From NCBI RefSeq assembly GCF_024139115.2, contig NC_085140.1, positions 105,908,988-105,972,987 on the forward strand: a stretch of DNA of 64,000 nt, given 5' to 3'. This DNA is from Armigeres subalbatus. Taxonomy: Eukaryota > Arthropoda > Insecta > Diptera > Culicidae. Position 1 is the stretch's first letter; the number at the start of each line of letters is the position of its first letter. Under the pieces are notes generated by a model. The model was not told where the DNA came from. It was given only the letters and a program-made list of their open reading frames with translations, and ran no database searches. Of the stretch, positions 44,305 through 55,678 are shown piece after piece. A program made the position numbers and the translations under genes.

Positions 44305-44815
44305 GCTTAGGCACGCCTTAGCACAAAATAAAAGCAAGTGCTACCGCTAAAAGAAAATGGCTCCAAAAAAACGGATGCTCAGCCCAAGTAAAGCACAAAA
44401 TAAAAGCTACACACTTAAAATAAATCGCAGATTTCTGTGAAATTTCACCGAAATCTCAACAGCAGAACTGTTCGGTGAATAATTTTAAATTTTAAAGATT
44501 TTCGGTGGTTTTGACAGTTGAACAAAGGAAAAATCGCCGAAAATTTTGTGAAATAATTACCGAACAAATCTGCTGTTGAGATTTCGGTGAATTGAAGCAA
44601 AATTCACCGAAATCTGTGAAATAATTTAAGTGTGTAGTGCTACCGCTGAAATGGCGCACGAAAAAAAAAAAAAAAAGTTCGTGTGGCTTAACATAGATTC
44701 AGAAAATCCAAAATATAGAATACGCAAAAAAAAGGAAAGTAAAGCCAAGTAAAGCACGAAAAAAAAAAAAAAAAAAGGTGGTGCTACCGCAAAGAAAAAT
44801 GGCGCCGCAAAAGAA
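44305..44815 (+). repeat. Three imperfect leader repeats, the middle one split by MITE J
   Basis: Words of the form AAGTAAAGCACAAAATAAAAG, GTGCTACCGC and AAAATGGC recur in the same order around 44310-44363, 44385-44660 and 44745-44812. The middle copy is interrupted by MITE J. They lie in the proposed first intron, or 5' leader, of the gypsy-like element. Confidence 0.6.
44410..44634. mobile_element. MITE J, 225 bp with TA duplication
   Basis: CACACTTAAA follows TA (44408) and TTTAAGTGTG precedes TA (44635). ATTTCACCGAAATCTCAACA at the left pairs with TGTTGAGATTTCGGTGAATT at the right. The whole unit is a near palindrome with no ORF. Confidence 0.85.
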
Positions 44816-46262
44816 CAACCTCATACAAAAAAAATTCTGGGTGGATATGCGAATAGGCATTATGATCAAATAAGTAGATATCTATAACAAAAAAAAAAAA
44901 AACGAATTTGTTTTATTGCAGAAAGATATCGCGCAGAAAGACAAAAGTGAACAGAGTACCATATGCACCACCCAACCCACGTAAACAAAAGAGCAAACGA
45001 CAAAGCAAGGCGATCGAGGCTCTGACCAAAGAGCTGGAGGCAAGTAGAGTGTTGATTACAGAGCTACAGCAACAGCTGAAAGCACACGAGGAGAGGGAAG
45101 CCCTCCGGAACAGTCCTATGCAGCCTCAGTATCCTCAATCGGAAGTGAGTGAAGACGGCAGCATTTCGTTCGACCGTGCTCTGGGACCGTCAAGCACTCA
45201 GCGAGCAGTCGCTCCTGTATCTTTCGAAGAATCGAAGTTCATGTCGTCAGATCTCATCAATACACGTACCGGAATGCAAACCAATGGAGGGTGACGAGGA
45301 AATCTATAGATCCACATACGAATCATGGAGAGAACTGCTCGAAGACACAATGCGCCTTGCTGGCGTGGAAGATGAATGTACCAAGTTTACAATCTTCAAG
45401 ATAAAGGCGGGAGCACGACTGCTCCAGATTTTCCGCAACACTAAATCCAACACCGACTCCCCGGACCCAATAGTTGAACCGTTCGGAAATGCGATGCATC
45501 GATTGAGGACGTATTTTGGATCCGGGTCGGATGTGATGTTGCAGCGTAGGAAATTATCACTTATGAAGCAGAAGCCAGGAGAGTCAAGCTTGGCGTTTAT
45601 CTCACGCGTCGGAGAAACAGCCCGCTTGTGTGAATTTGGAGACGAAAAGGAGTTCGAGGAAATAGTGGGAGCTATCGCTGAACATGCTGTATGCCGCGAT
45701 GTTCGCGTAGCAGCGTTGAAAATGTTGAGCCGCAAAGGAACGTTTGCCCAACTAGTGGACAAAGTGCGGGAACTAGAGGCAATCAGAATCAATGAAGAGT
45801 TTTTTAAACAACACAACAGCAAACCTGATCCCCCCCCTAGTCGCTCCTGTATCTGCGGCTTATCCTAAAAGAGACCGTCCACCGTACCCACGTGGAAATT
45901 TTAGACGGGGAAGATTCCAACTCATCGGCTCGCGCAGACAAGAAAATCGTTTCAACCCAATTCGGAGCAACCACCCAACAATAGGTATGCAGCTCAGTCG
46001 TCGAGGTCATACCGATGGTGGGGGAGACGCCACTGTGAGGTGTTGGAGATGCACCAGTATCTTCCACCAAGCATCTGAATGTAGCGCAGTGGATAAGGTA
46101 TGTTTGGATTGCAGCAGAATAGGACATATTCGTAGAGCGTGCAAAAGTTTTGTACGCACCCGAGACTACAAACCAGCAGGACAAGAGACAGGACCACCAG
46201 AAACTAGACCAGTCAGAATAGCTGCGGTGGACAAACTGGAGAACGATGTCAACCAATCAGAA

Positions 46263-46714
46263 GTAAGTGACAAAACCGATGAATGATTTCACCGCGTTAT
46301 GACACGTACGAGTAATTTTGCTAATTTCAATATAAATGAATGAACTTGATTTGAATTCGTAAAATATAAATAAAATAAATGCAAAAAAAAACGAAAAGAA
46401 CTTCCATATGAATCATTAGATACAGCTTCTTTTACCTATATGTCCAGTACGCGAGTAACGTGTCACGGTGCTATAATATTGCCGGCTTAATTGAGGGCTA
46501 GAAAGGCCGATTTTCATAGTACGGTCATTCTCATTACACATAAGTAGTACAACATTTCAGAAGTGTTTGAAATCATAATTCGAGCGAGTTCCGAAGAAAA
46601 GTTAAGTGTATTACATGGGAAAATGATTGATTTTGAAATTCGACCATTCTTACTTTCAACCGGATATATGACATCTTCCTAATAGCAACTAATTTAAACT
46701 TAATTAATCGCCAG
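46263..46714 (+). other. Gag-pol spacer with intron-like borders
   Basis: The spacer starts GTAAGT exactly at a codon boundary in the gag frame. It ends with CGCCAG at 46714, where the following GCG opens the pol frame in the same phase, eleven codons before ATG 46748. It is AT-rich and full of stops. Either it is a retained intron or it is a later insertion or decayed stretch. Confidence 0.45.
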
Positions 46715-49700
46715 GCGACAAATATAGCGATTGAGCAGACGGACATCATGACACTGTACCAGTTGAGCGTTAACGGCAACGAAGGCATTATCTCCGCAAG
46801 AGTCGCAGGGATGCCCTGTGATTTCTTAATCGACTCCGGAGCACAGGTGAATACGTTCACCGAGGAGTCTTTCAAAATGCTCATAAGCGACGAACGGTAC
46901 AAAGGTGAGATATTTAACTTGAATAACAAGTCGGATCGTTCCTTAAAGGCTTATGCCACAGGAGATATTCGTGTATTGGCAACCTTTGAGGCATACTTGT
47001 TTGTGTCTGAAGACAGACCTTCCTTTATTGAGAAGTTTTACGTCGTTAGTGAGACTAGGGCATTACTAGGAAAGTCTACAGCCACAAGATATAGCGTATT
47101 AATGCTAGGGCTGAAAGTTCCTTTACTGGAATCTCGCATTGCATTGAGTAGCGGTTCTAAGGAAGTGGCTTCAATTATCTGCAATGAACCTTTCCCCAAA
47201 TTCAACGTCCCACCCGTCAAGATACACTACAACAAATATGAGCCGCCATGTCGGAACGTTTTTTGCAATATACCACAAGCACTCAAACCTCTCGTAGAAA
47301 GTCGCCTTAAGCAGCTAGTCGATGCTGATATTATCGAACGAGTTAATGACAATATGGATACGTCATTTTGCTCCTCGTTGGTAGTCGTCCCAAAGGGCAA
47401 AGAAGACATAAGACTTGTCATCGATTTAAGAGGCCCAAACCGATATATTTATAGGACACCGTTTTGTATGCCGACGTTAGAATCGATACTTGCAGACCTA
47501 GACGGAGCAAAATGGTTCTCCACCATAGATTTGTCAAACGCCTTTTTCCACGTAGAACTCGACAAAGAATCTAGGCATTTGACGAATTTTTTTACGGAAT
47601 ATGGAATGTTCAGGTGCATACGCTTACCATTTGGCTTGTGCAATTCACCTGACATTTTCCAGGAAATTCTGCAAAGGAAAATTCTAGGCGGCTGCAAGGG
47701 CGTTAAGAATTATCTCGACGACGTCTTCGTGTACGGACGCACTAAAGAGGAACACGACGCCAATCTAGCAGTCGTCTTGGCTCGCTTGGAAGATCACAAT
47801 GTAAAACTGAATACTTCAAAGTGCGTATTCGGTAGCCAAAAGGTGAACTTTATCGGGTTCGTCATTACGGCAGAAGGCTGGCAAGCTCAAGACGAGAAGG
47901 TCAGAGCAATTAAAAACTTTCGAAACCCAGCAACCTGTGCAGAGGTCAAAAGTTTTCTCGGCCTAATCACCTATATGGATAAATTTATCCTAAAAAGGGC
48001 TGATAGAACCCATCATCTCCGAGCGTTGTCAAATTCCAATTGCTTCAGTTGGACAGAAGACCACGAAAAAGAATTTAATTTCTTGAAACATGAGGCCTTG
48101 AAATTAATCAAACGTCTGGGTTACTACAACGCTACGGATAAAATCGAACTCTTTGTCGATGCGTCACCAGTAGGACTGGGAGCCGTCCTAGTACAAATCA
48201 GTCACGATGGTACACCAAGAATCATCGCATGTGCTTCGAAGGCACTAACTAGCACAGAACAGCGTTACCCGCAAACTCAGAAAGAGGCGCTCGCCTTAGT
48301 GGGGGGGGGGTGGAGCGTTTCTCCCCTTATCTTCTGAGCAAGACCTTCGTCATACGAACGGATGCGGAAGCCAATGAATATATCTTCAACGGCATGCATC
48401 GGCTGGGAAAACGTGCAACAACGCGAGCGGAGTCCTGGGCTTTACGCCTCCAGCAGTTTGATTTTACCATCGAGAGGGTGCGAGGAGATCTAAACTTGGC
48501 TGACGCGCTTTCCAGGTTGATTCGCCAAACGCAAGAGGCAGTTCCGTTTGACGAAGAAGATGACAATCACTTCCTCTACTCATTAGACGTAGGTGGTATG
48601 GAGATATCATGGGATGAGATCGAAGCCTGTTCAGAAAGTGATAACGAACTTCAGATGGTGCTCGAAGCCTTAAAGTACAACACATGGCCGACAAATCTAC
48701 GCAGATATGAGGCTCAAAAACGCAGCTTGCATCACCTTGGGTGTATTATCTTCAAAGACGACAGAACACTTCTACCGCTCTCACTCCGGATCAAGGCAAT
48801 GACAGCCGCTCACAGTGGCCATTCAGGAGTAGTTGCCATGAAGAGAATCATGCGCGACTACTTCTGGTGGCCAGGAATGTCAACGGAAATCGAAAAATTC
48901 GTGAAAAACTGTGAGACCTGCGTCTTATTGTCAAAAAAGAATCCACCGGTACCCCTGTCTAGCCGAATCCTTCCAGAGCGCGCTTGGGAAGTTTTACAAA
49001 TCGATTTTTTGTCCATGTCGAATTTTGGTTCCGGAGAATTCCTGATTGTGGTCGACACGTATTCGCGTCATCTTTCGGTTGCAGAAATGAAGTGTACGAA
49101 TTCGGAAAGCACAAACGCAGCGCTATGTGAAATATTCCAGTTTTGGGGCTGCCCACTCGTCATCCAGAGTGATAATGGGCCTCCCTTTCAGAGCTCCAGC
49201 TTCGTTTCATTTTGGGAAAATAAGGGGGTGAAGGTACGAAAATCGATACCGTTATGCCCACAGACAAACGGCCTTGTCGAACGACAGAATCAGGGCATCA
49301 TTAAAGCTTTGACGGCGTCTAAAATAGAGGGCAGTAACTGGAGAACAGCACTGCAAAAATACGTACACTTTCATAACAATCTTGTTCCTCATGCTAGACT
49401 AGGTGTCACGCCATTTGAACTTATGGTAGGCTGGAAGTACCGCGGTACGTTTCCGAGTTTATGGAGCCAATCAAACGATAACGAGATCGATCGTACAGAG
49501 ATACGAGAGCGGGATAGCGAAGCAAAACTGGCGAGCAAGCAGTATGCGGACAAAATTCATAGGGCCAGGGATTCCATCATCTCCGTTGGGGATATTGTAC
49601 TACTGGCCCAATATAAGAAAGGTAAAACAGAGCCAAACTTTTCATCAGAAAGATTCCGAGTCGTTGCCAGAAGCGGTCCGAAAGTTGTGATCATCAGCAA

Positions 49701-49980
49701 AAGGGGAATCCAATATACTCGGAATGTTCAGGACATTAAGATTGCACCGCCAGCAGCGATTGAAGAACAGGATACTCACGAGAGGCCCGAGAACGAATCA
49801 ATGAACTTGCCTTTGGATGGATCCGCAGAATTGCCCGTACCTAATTGTAGCTCATCTCAACTAGTAAGTCCAGATGCACAAATTGTTTTGAAATCACCGT
49901 CAACAAAACCGAGGGAAAAACGAAGTACAAGAAAGCCAGCTCGATTTGACGATAAATACGTATACAGCGTCTTTTTCTGA
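46715..49980 (+). pseudogene. Pol of the second Ty3/gypsy-like element (protease, RT, RNase H, integrase)
   Basis: Pol is almost intact. Protease has FLIDSGAQVNTF. The reverse transcriptase has IRLVIDLRGPNRYI, FSTIDLSNAFFHVEL, RLPFGLCNSPDIFQ and catalytic KNYLDDVFVYG. RNase H has LFVDASPVGLGAVL. At a run of ten G (48301-48310) the frame shifts, where the family usually has a tryptophan-containing V-W-A-V. The second frame holds TDAEANEYIF, LADALSRL, a zinc-binding HSGHSG...NCETC, and an integrase core with LQIDFLSM, IQSDNGPPF and NGLVERQNQGI. A chromodomain is not evident. The stop is at 49978-49980. No LTR or polypurine tract was found. Confidence 0.82.
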
Positions 49981-50530
49981 GGTTCCATCTGTGGTACAAT
50001 ATAGTAAATTTGTGGTTTTTTGTGTGGTAAATTTGTACTGAAAAAAAAACAAAAACAAAAATGTAACACCAAACCTGAAAAATAAAGAGAAAATGATCTA
50101 AAAAATATATATATACCTAATCGTTATTCTATAGACAAAAGTAGGAAATCGGAGACTAGCAGATTATTTCCGCATATGTGCATGAACCAAAATCTCAACT
50201 TTTCAATATAGCCGTCCGTATTTCGAAGTTCTAATAATATCTAATAATATTTTTCCTTTCATTTTTTTTTCTCGTTTTCCAAGTCGTCTAAATAGTTTGA
50301 CACGGATAAAATGAAAAAAGCTAGTTAGCTTACTATCTATTCCTTCTAAAGCTTTTTCAAATTATAATTGTTACAAGGATTATTAATAAATTTAGCTCAG
50401 CATGCTTTTTAAGCTTTGCAAAGATTTTCTGAAAAATAAACTTTTGAATACTTAACGAGCTCGCTGCATTACTCTTCAGACTTGAGAAAAAAATTCATTA
50501 TACTTTAGTCGTTCAGCGAGGTAGGTCTAG
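49981..50530. other. AT-rich 3' flank of the gypsy-like element
   Basis: An AATAAAG at about 50079 could be a polyadenylation site. I compared this stretch by eye with 43500-44100 and found no long direct repeat, so LTRs are absent or too diverged. Confidence 0.4.
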
Positions 50531-50816
50531 TTGCAGCCACATTTCATATTTATTTTCAGGTTGTTCCAGCTTATTGGTCGAATTATTGGCGTCATCTTGC
50601 TCAACAGTCTGGCTTTGTGCAGTCAGCGAAAAGGCTGCGACAAATTAAACCGAGCACCAAAAAAGGAATTCTTTTTTCGCACTTTTGTTCCCGAGTTGCA
50701 CCGAAACGACGAATTTCCCAAGAGGAACTACACAAATTTTTCTATACCGAAAAAACGGCATATCCCTCAAAAAGGATGGTATATATCTTGTGCAGATTTT
50801 GTCTTTTTTGCAGGAT

Positions 50817-50989
50817 TTAAGGCTGCCTTACACCTCGGGAAAATTTTCCGCCGGATTTTGATCCCCGTGCATTTTAAATGGGGCCGGGATTTTGATTTTC
50901 CGTGCCCAAATCCCGAAAACATCGCATATGCAAAAATGCATGGGGAAAAATCCGCAGACCAAATTCCCGAGGTGTGAGGCTACCTTTAA
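50817..50989. mobile_element. MITE K, about 165 bp, possibly TTAA-type
   Basis: GGCTGCCTTACACCTCGGGAA at the left is mirrored by TTCCCGAGGTGTGAGGC at the right. TTAA occurs at both borders (50817-50820 and 50986-50989), as for piggyBac-type MITEs. A related unit with GAAGACGGTTATTAGCCGTC follows at 51010-51040. Confidence 0.6.
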
Positions 50990-51221
50990 GGCCCCTTACG
51001 GTAGCCTCATACCGAAGACGGTTATTAGCCGTCTTCGCTCATACCTTGACAAACTTTTCCGCTGGATTCCGGTTCCTATGTATTTCAAAATAGGTCGGAT
51101 TTTCGGTTTTTCGTTCGAAACACCCCCTATAAAATAAATGGGAATAAAATCCGTGAGAAACATTCCATCAGAGAAGTTAGGCTTTCCGAAATTTTAGAAT
51201 AATACAAGTTCTACAACTGGT

Positions 51222-51535
51222 CAAGCAAGATTCATGCCCGCATCAAATGTATCATTTACAAAGGGCTCTTAAGTAGTCCTCCATGAACATGAATCTTTAA
51301 CTCTGCTCGAGGACGACCTGCAAGCACTTGGGGTATTCGAATGATGTGTGAGTAGGACAATTTTTAGCGGTTTTCGAGCTCGGTGGGAAAACCAAATGAA
51401 AAACGACTTGGCAGGCGTTCCGCGCAACCGAGGATGGAGGCATGTGGCCGTGAATCGAGGATTGTTGATTCAATTTTATCCCTCGATTTTATCTGTAGGT
51501 GTAAAAATCTATATAAATAAAATAAACAATTAGAA
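51222..51535 (+). mobile_element. Diverged RTE-like tail
   Basis: Shifting frames give ARIKCIIYKGLL, LLEDDLQALGVFE and FRARWENQMKNDLAGV with RNRGWRHVAVNR. These match the C-terminal region of the RTE elements. It ends with ATATAAATAAAATAAACAA. Part of the middle is deleted. Confidence 0.7.
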
Positions 51536-53390
51536 AAACGCAGACCTTAGCAAACCTTATTGGAGGTGACTCGGTTAGAGTCCTGGTCCAGTCTGAAAGT
51601 TTTTCGGGTGGGACATTGTCATAACTATCCAGAGGATTGACTTTTTGTAATAACTGTTGAAATGCCAACTGATCAGCCGCCCCAAAATTTCAGGCGGAAT
51701 ATTACACATGGAAACCATTTTCAGGAATTCTGTAAATAAATATAAGTTCCTGTATTATCCTCGAAAATTTGCCCCTAAAAAATCAACCACTTACCATTAG
51801 CTTTGAATCGCAAAATGTAGTCTAAAGAATGCAAATAATCCAACAGCAGGAAAATGCAATGGCGATAGCTGGAGATTTTTGAGCAATCACCAGCAGCAAA
51901 CATATTTTTTTACAAACACATATTTCAAGTAAACATCCAATACCTAATTTTAGGTAAAATAAAAACGTAATTTTAGGTAATCTAAGGCTTGCTTATATTT
52001 TCCATAATACGGGATTTATCAGTAATGTCCATCAAGAAATAATTATTTGTTGTTTAATATCAATCATAATTATATTGTTTATTATTATAAGATACACGTT
52101 AAGTTTTGTTACCTTTACAATCATACAAGCCACTTGGTGTGGATTTTGGTTTTAGATGAAACTGTATTCTGAAAGTTAATTTGTTTTTCCTTGATGAACT
52201 CGGGCATGACTTGGGCATAGTCAAACATCCCTCGGTGGATTTATGCATAAACATCCGGTATGCATGTTAAGGATCCATCCACCGATTTTAAAATGATGGG
52301 CTACGTTGGCTTTTGGTGAGAAAGATACGTTTTCCGGGAATTGGCCGTTTTATGTGTGGATTTGACCAAATTCTGAAACCGAAGATTTTTTGAATTTTTA
52401 GATTCATCTCTGTGTCAGACTTTACACGTTTTCTGCACTTACCTTGTTATAACTATTTATTATGTTAGATCTAGTTGATAATAATGAAAAAATCCACGTT
52501 TAAAAACAGCTTAAGAAAGGCAGTTTTCACTCGACACATTTTCTTTGTTTTGCTGCTGACAGTTGTTGGAGTCTGTTAATTATCTTCGTAGTGAATTCTA
52601 TGTGTGGGAATCATAGTTTTGTTTTATTAGCCACCGCACTTAAAATAATTTCAATTGTGTAATGAAATTCAATAGCTTGGCACATATTTCACAAAAGGTG
52701 CACTTGAAACTGAAAACTAGCACTGATCATAAGTTCTATGCGAGTTTCGCACATAGAATTTATCAATCAATTAATTTGAGTGTAGAGATGAGTGACGTTT
52801 AACGCTCGCGTAATTCGGCATGTGTAAACCCGAATAAAACAAAACCGCAAGTTATGAACAATATAACTAATAAAAACAATACAATTTATTGGTAACAATT
52901 AAAAATATTGTTCTTTTATTGTACGATGTGTAATTCAAATTGAACAATTGTATTTACAATAAAATTACAATAATTATTATTACTCCGACAATAAACAAAA
53001 ACAAGTTAACAAAAATGGTGATTCCGATGGTTCCCGTAAGTTGTTAGATTTGGTTTTTGATTTGCAACAGTAGTAATAACCGTTTTCGGTAAGTACCAAC
53101 TAAATTAGAATATCTACAACATCTTCGGTCAAATTAGCCTTTTCTTTATTTTTATTCAGGTATGATGATAGTTAATTGGTAAAAACATATTCCAGATGGT
53201 TTTAAGTTCGTCAAAACTTTGATCAATGGTTCCGAAACGACTTAGCGGAAAGATGGGAATCGATGTAATTCGACATTATCAACCAGCCGGACGTTATAGC
53301 AGAAACGAAAACAATTCCCCATTAAGACTCCATCCTCAAGGAAACGGTGGTAGTGGATTGATTAACTATTCAGAGTAACTGCGCCAATAA
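51536..53390. other. AT-rich stretch; ATTGT/ACAAT word cluster near its end
   Basis: No protein is supported. Around 52850-53000 the words ACAAT/ATTGT recur densely, as they do at 55020-55330. CACTTAAAATAATTT near 52629 and AATTAATTTGAGTG near 52772 may be ends of a small MITE holding the perfect hairpin TTCTATGCGAGTTTCGCACATAGAA. Confidence 0.35.
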
Positions 53391-53391
53391 C

Positions 53392-53730
53392 TCAACCGAT
53401 GGCACGCGAGGCACGGAGGGTAAGCGGTGCCTTAAACTGTATTTTCTTTTGCTGCCGAGTTTGCTGCATACGATTCGTCCGAAGACTCGTCTTTTGGTAA
53501 TCAGGCAGAAGTGCTCCAATATGCTCCCGATGCCGTAATTCAAGGTGTTGGAGAACTTGATTTCTTACGCCGACCATCCGTCGTCGTGTGATGAGAAAGC
53601 TACAAGGGTCTAGCTTCCCTTCCGGAGCCGGAGCTGGAAACGCTGGTGACGTTCGAATGTTAGACATGGGGGTCGTGAGGGACATTGTTGCCCTGTATTC
53701 TACCGCATGGGGTAAGTATTGTTCTACCAA
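53392..53730 (-). CDS. Hypothetical ORF, 112 codons
   Basis: This minus-strand frame runs MVEQYLPHAVEYRATMSL to a stop at 53392. It is GC-richer than the flanks, and the region RMVGVRNQVLQHLELRHREH with LLPDYQKTSLRTNRMQQTR looks like a real basic, helical segment. I do not recognise it. It could be an exon of a host gene, or a TE remnant. No splice sites can be fixed with confidence, so coding status is uncertain. Confidence 0.3.
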   Translation of the reverse strand: MVEQYLPHAVEYRATMSLTTPMSNIRTSPAFPAPAPEGKLDPCSFLITRRRMVGVRNQVLQHLELRHREHIGALLPDYQKTSLRTNRMQQTRQQKKIQFKAPLTLRASRAIG

Positions 53731-53780
53731 TCGCTCGTTTGATAGACAACATCATGTTTACTGATATGCGTCAATAAATA

Positions 53781-53992
53781 AAGCCTGTCAACGTTAAATT
53801 TCGGACACTTAGACAATGTCTAATTGATTTTTAACCATTTTATCAATTTGGACGAGAATGAAAACATGCTGAAAGCATCATGTGAAGCGGAGAGATTCAT
53901 CTGTCATGTAGATTGATCTTCTCGGTGGTTTGTGAAAATTTTTAAAAATCGTATTGTATGATGGGTGTCCGAAATTTAACGTGGACAGGCTT
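53781..53992. mobile_element. MITE L, 212 bp, TA duplication and 27-bp inverted ends
   Basis: AAGCCTGTCAACGTTAAATT and the next seven bases are mirrored at the right end (AATTTAACGTGGACAGGCTT) with one mismatch. TA stands outside both ends (53779 and 53993). The structure is that of a Tc1/mariner-type non-autonomous element. Confidence 0.88.
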
Positions 53993-54082
53993 TAACTTAA
54001 AAGATTTTACGAACATGAGCTGCTTTTTTGAAAAGATATTTTTTAGCATGAAACTTAACATGAGTATTATAGAAACTTAACA

Positions 54083-54122
54083 ATATATTATATTATATTA
54101 TATTGTATATATTATATATAAT
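54083..54122. repeat. AT-rich microsatellite (TATAT type)
   Basis: An uninterrupted run of TATAT/ATATT units with no G or C except one TATTG. Confidence 0.8.
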
Positions 54123-54421
54123 CAGATAGCTTAGACAGTACGTGGATTGCCCACACACCTTATGTATTTTAAAAAAGAGTTATGCAGGCTCACACGTGCT
54201 GTATTCCACAATGTTTTTCATTTTCACTTCATACAATACATTATATATAGCTCGAGTAAGGGGCATTTAAGAATTTGTAAATCATGTGTCTATAAAACAG
54301 AAATACTCTTATGCTATTGCAGCGAATAATACACTTAGAACAAAGAAAGAATGCAAAGATGTTTCTATATATTTAAGTGCCAGCCAGACTACGAGCTAAA
54401 CCACTCGATACTTATACTAAT

Positions 54422-54576
54422 GACACACTGGGGGTCTGGGGGTATTCGTACCGGTACAAGTTGTACCACAGGTGTGTCACCTTGTAGCATACTGGTACAA
54501 CGTGGAAAACCATAGTACAATGTGTACTAGGGTACATAACCGTGGTATACCACGGTCCTTGTACCACCAGTGTGTC
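54422..54576. mobile_element. MITE M, 155 bp, rich in internal palindromes
   Basis: GACACACTGG at the left is mirrored by CCAGTGTGTC at the right. Inside are GTACCGGTAC, GGTACAAGTTGTACC and CCGTGGTATACCACGG. There is no ORF. The target duplication is unclear. Confidence 0.7.
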
Positions 54577-54759
54577 TTTAGTATTAAGAAATACGCTATA
54601 TTGAATTGTAACTTAATATTATTTTCGTACGTCTAGTTTTTACTGGAATTAACAAATATAATACATATCAAGATTGTCTGTGCCAAGTGATATAGCTTGT
54701 AGTGAGAACGGGGTTTCAATTCATTTTATTAATTAGTAAAATCTAATGTTACACTAATT

Positions 54760-54828
54760 TTTTTTTTTTTTTTTTTTTTGTGTCTTTATTAAGGAGACTT
54801 TCAGCCCGAGGCTGGCTCGTCTCCGGGG
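54760..54828 (-). mobile_element. 69-bp retro-insertion (LINE or SINE 3' tip)
   Basis: A T-run followed by TGTCTTTATTAAGGAGAC sits between perfect 14-bp repeats ATGTTACACTAATT (54746-54759 and 54829-54842). On the minus strand it is about 46 bp of unique sequence with AATAAAGACAC and a poly(A). This is an extreme 5' truncation. The source family is not in the window. Confidence 0.88.
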
Positions 54829-55019
54829 ATGTTACACTAATTATAAATGAAATCATATGTTTAGTTGAAGAAATAAAAAAATGTAACAGTGTAAATTACA
54901 GCGTTGTTTACTTGTAATGGTATTGATTGACATATAGCTCTATTGTTGTACACCAGCAAATGACAAATTCACCTTTATTCTACTTGAATTTCCCGAAAAA
55001 GTAAATTGCAACAAATTAG

Positions 55020-55335
55020 CAATGATTTATTTGAATTGGAAAAACAATTGTTTAACAATTCATTTAATTGTATAGCTAAAAACAATTGACAATACAAGAA
55101 CAATAGAAACCATTGTTTTGTGTTCCAAAATATAAGAGAAAAAAAGGATTTTTTTACTGTTATGGTAACTAACAACCCCTATTTTCTATTGTAAAAGTCC
55201 CAATAACAATACATTTTATTGTTGGTTACAGTATATTGTATTGTATTTTTAATGTTCAATTCACAATATTTCCTATTGTAGTTTTAATGTATTCTTTCTT
55301 ATTGTTACAAAAAAAGTTATTGTTTTTTTATGGTA
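55020..55335. repeat. Dense ATTGT/ACAAT word cluster
   Basis: ACAAT and its complement occur many times in about 300 bp (ACAATTGTTTAACAATTC, CCCAATAACAATAC). A similar cluster is at 52850-53000. This pattern could be subterminal repeats of a MITE family. No clear ends were identified. Confidence 0.45.
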
Positions 55336-55678
55336 GTTTTTATTCGGGAATACATGTTTGTTTTCCTTCTGCTCATAACCTCAAAATTGATCGAGTCATC
55401 ACGATGGTTGCGAAGGAGTAAAAAAATATATGGAAATATACTCATTTTTACCCAAACTTTGCTGACCCATTTTAATGAGTAGTGGCGCTTTTTGAAGAAA
55501 ATGGGTGAATTTTTCACGGTGGGAATAATATCAACAATAACACAGTACCCATTAATGGGTAAAGTCATCTAACCGTGTAGGAGTGTTTGTTTTCCTTTTA
55601 TCGCCACTCACACATTCGGACGTGAGAATCTCAATAGAACCGAATTAATGTCATTTTTAACGCCTCAGTGGTTACTTG

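Larger units (their letters stand above)
44026..46286 (+). pseudogene. Gag of a second Ty3/gypsy-like element, apparently spliced
   Basis: A short first exon may run from ATG 44026 (MEGHEDSPSGSHNGAEKLSQ) to 44087 (AAGG/GTGAGT). An acceptor TTTTATTGCAG at 44921 restores the frame of the next ORF with phase 2. That ORF has a coiled-coil-like stretch (IEALTKELEASRVLITELQQ). The frame changes near 45285 to a capsid-like region (STYESWRELLEDTMRLAG, KPGESSLAFISRVGETAR). It changes again at a run of eight C (45830-45837) to a basic part with zinc knuckles CWRCTSIFHQASEC and CLDCSRIGHIRRAC. The splice proposal is inference. Confidence 0.65.

Noticed and set aside
50531..50977. 148-codon plus-strand ORF as a host gene
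   Set aside because: It runs through MITE K. The part before it has a T-rich TTTTCAG acceptor-like site at 50560, but neither frame gives a recognised protein.
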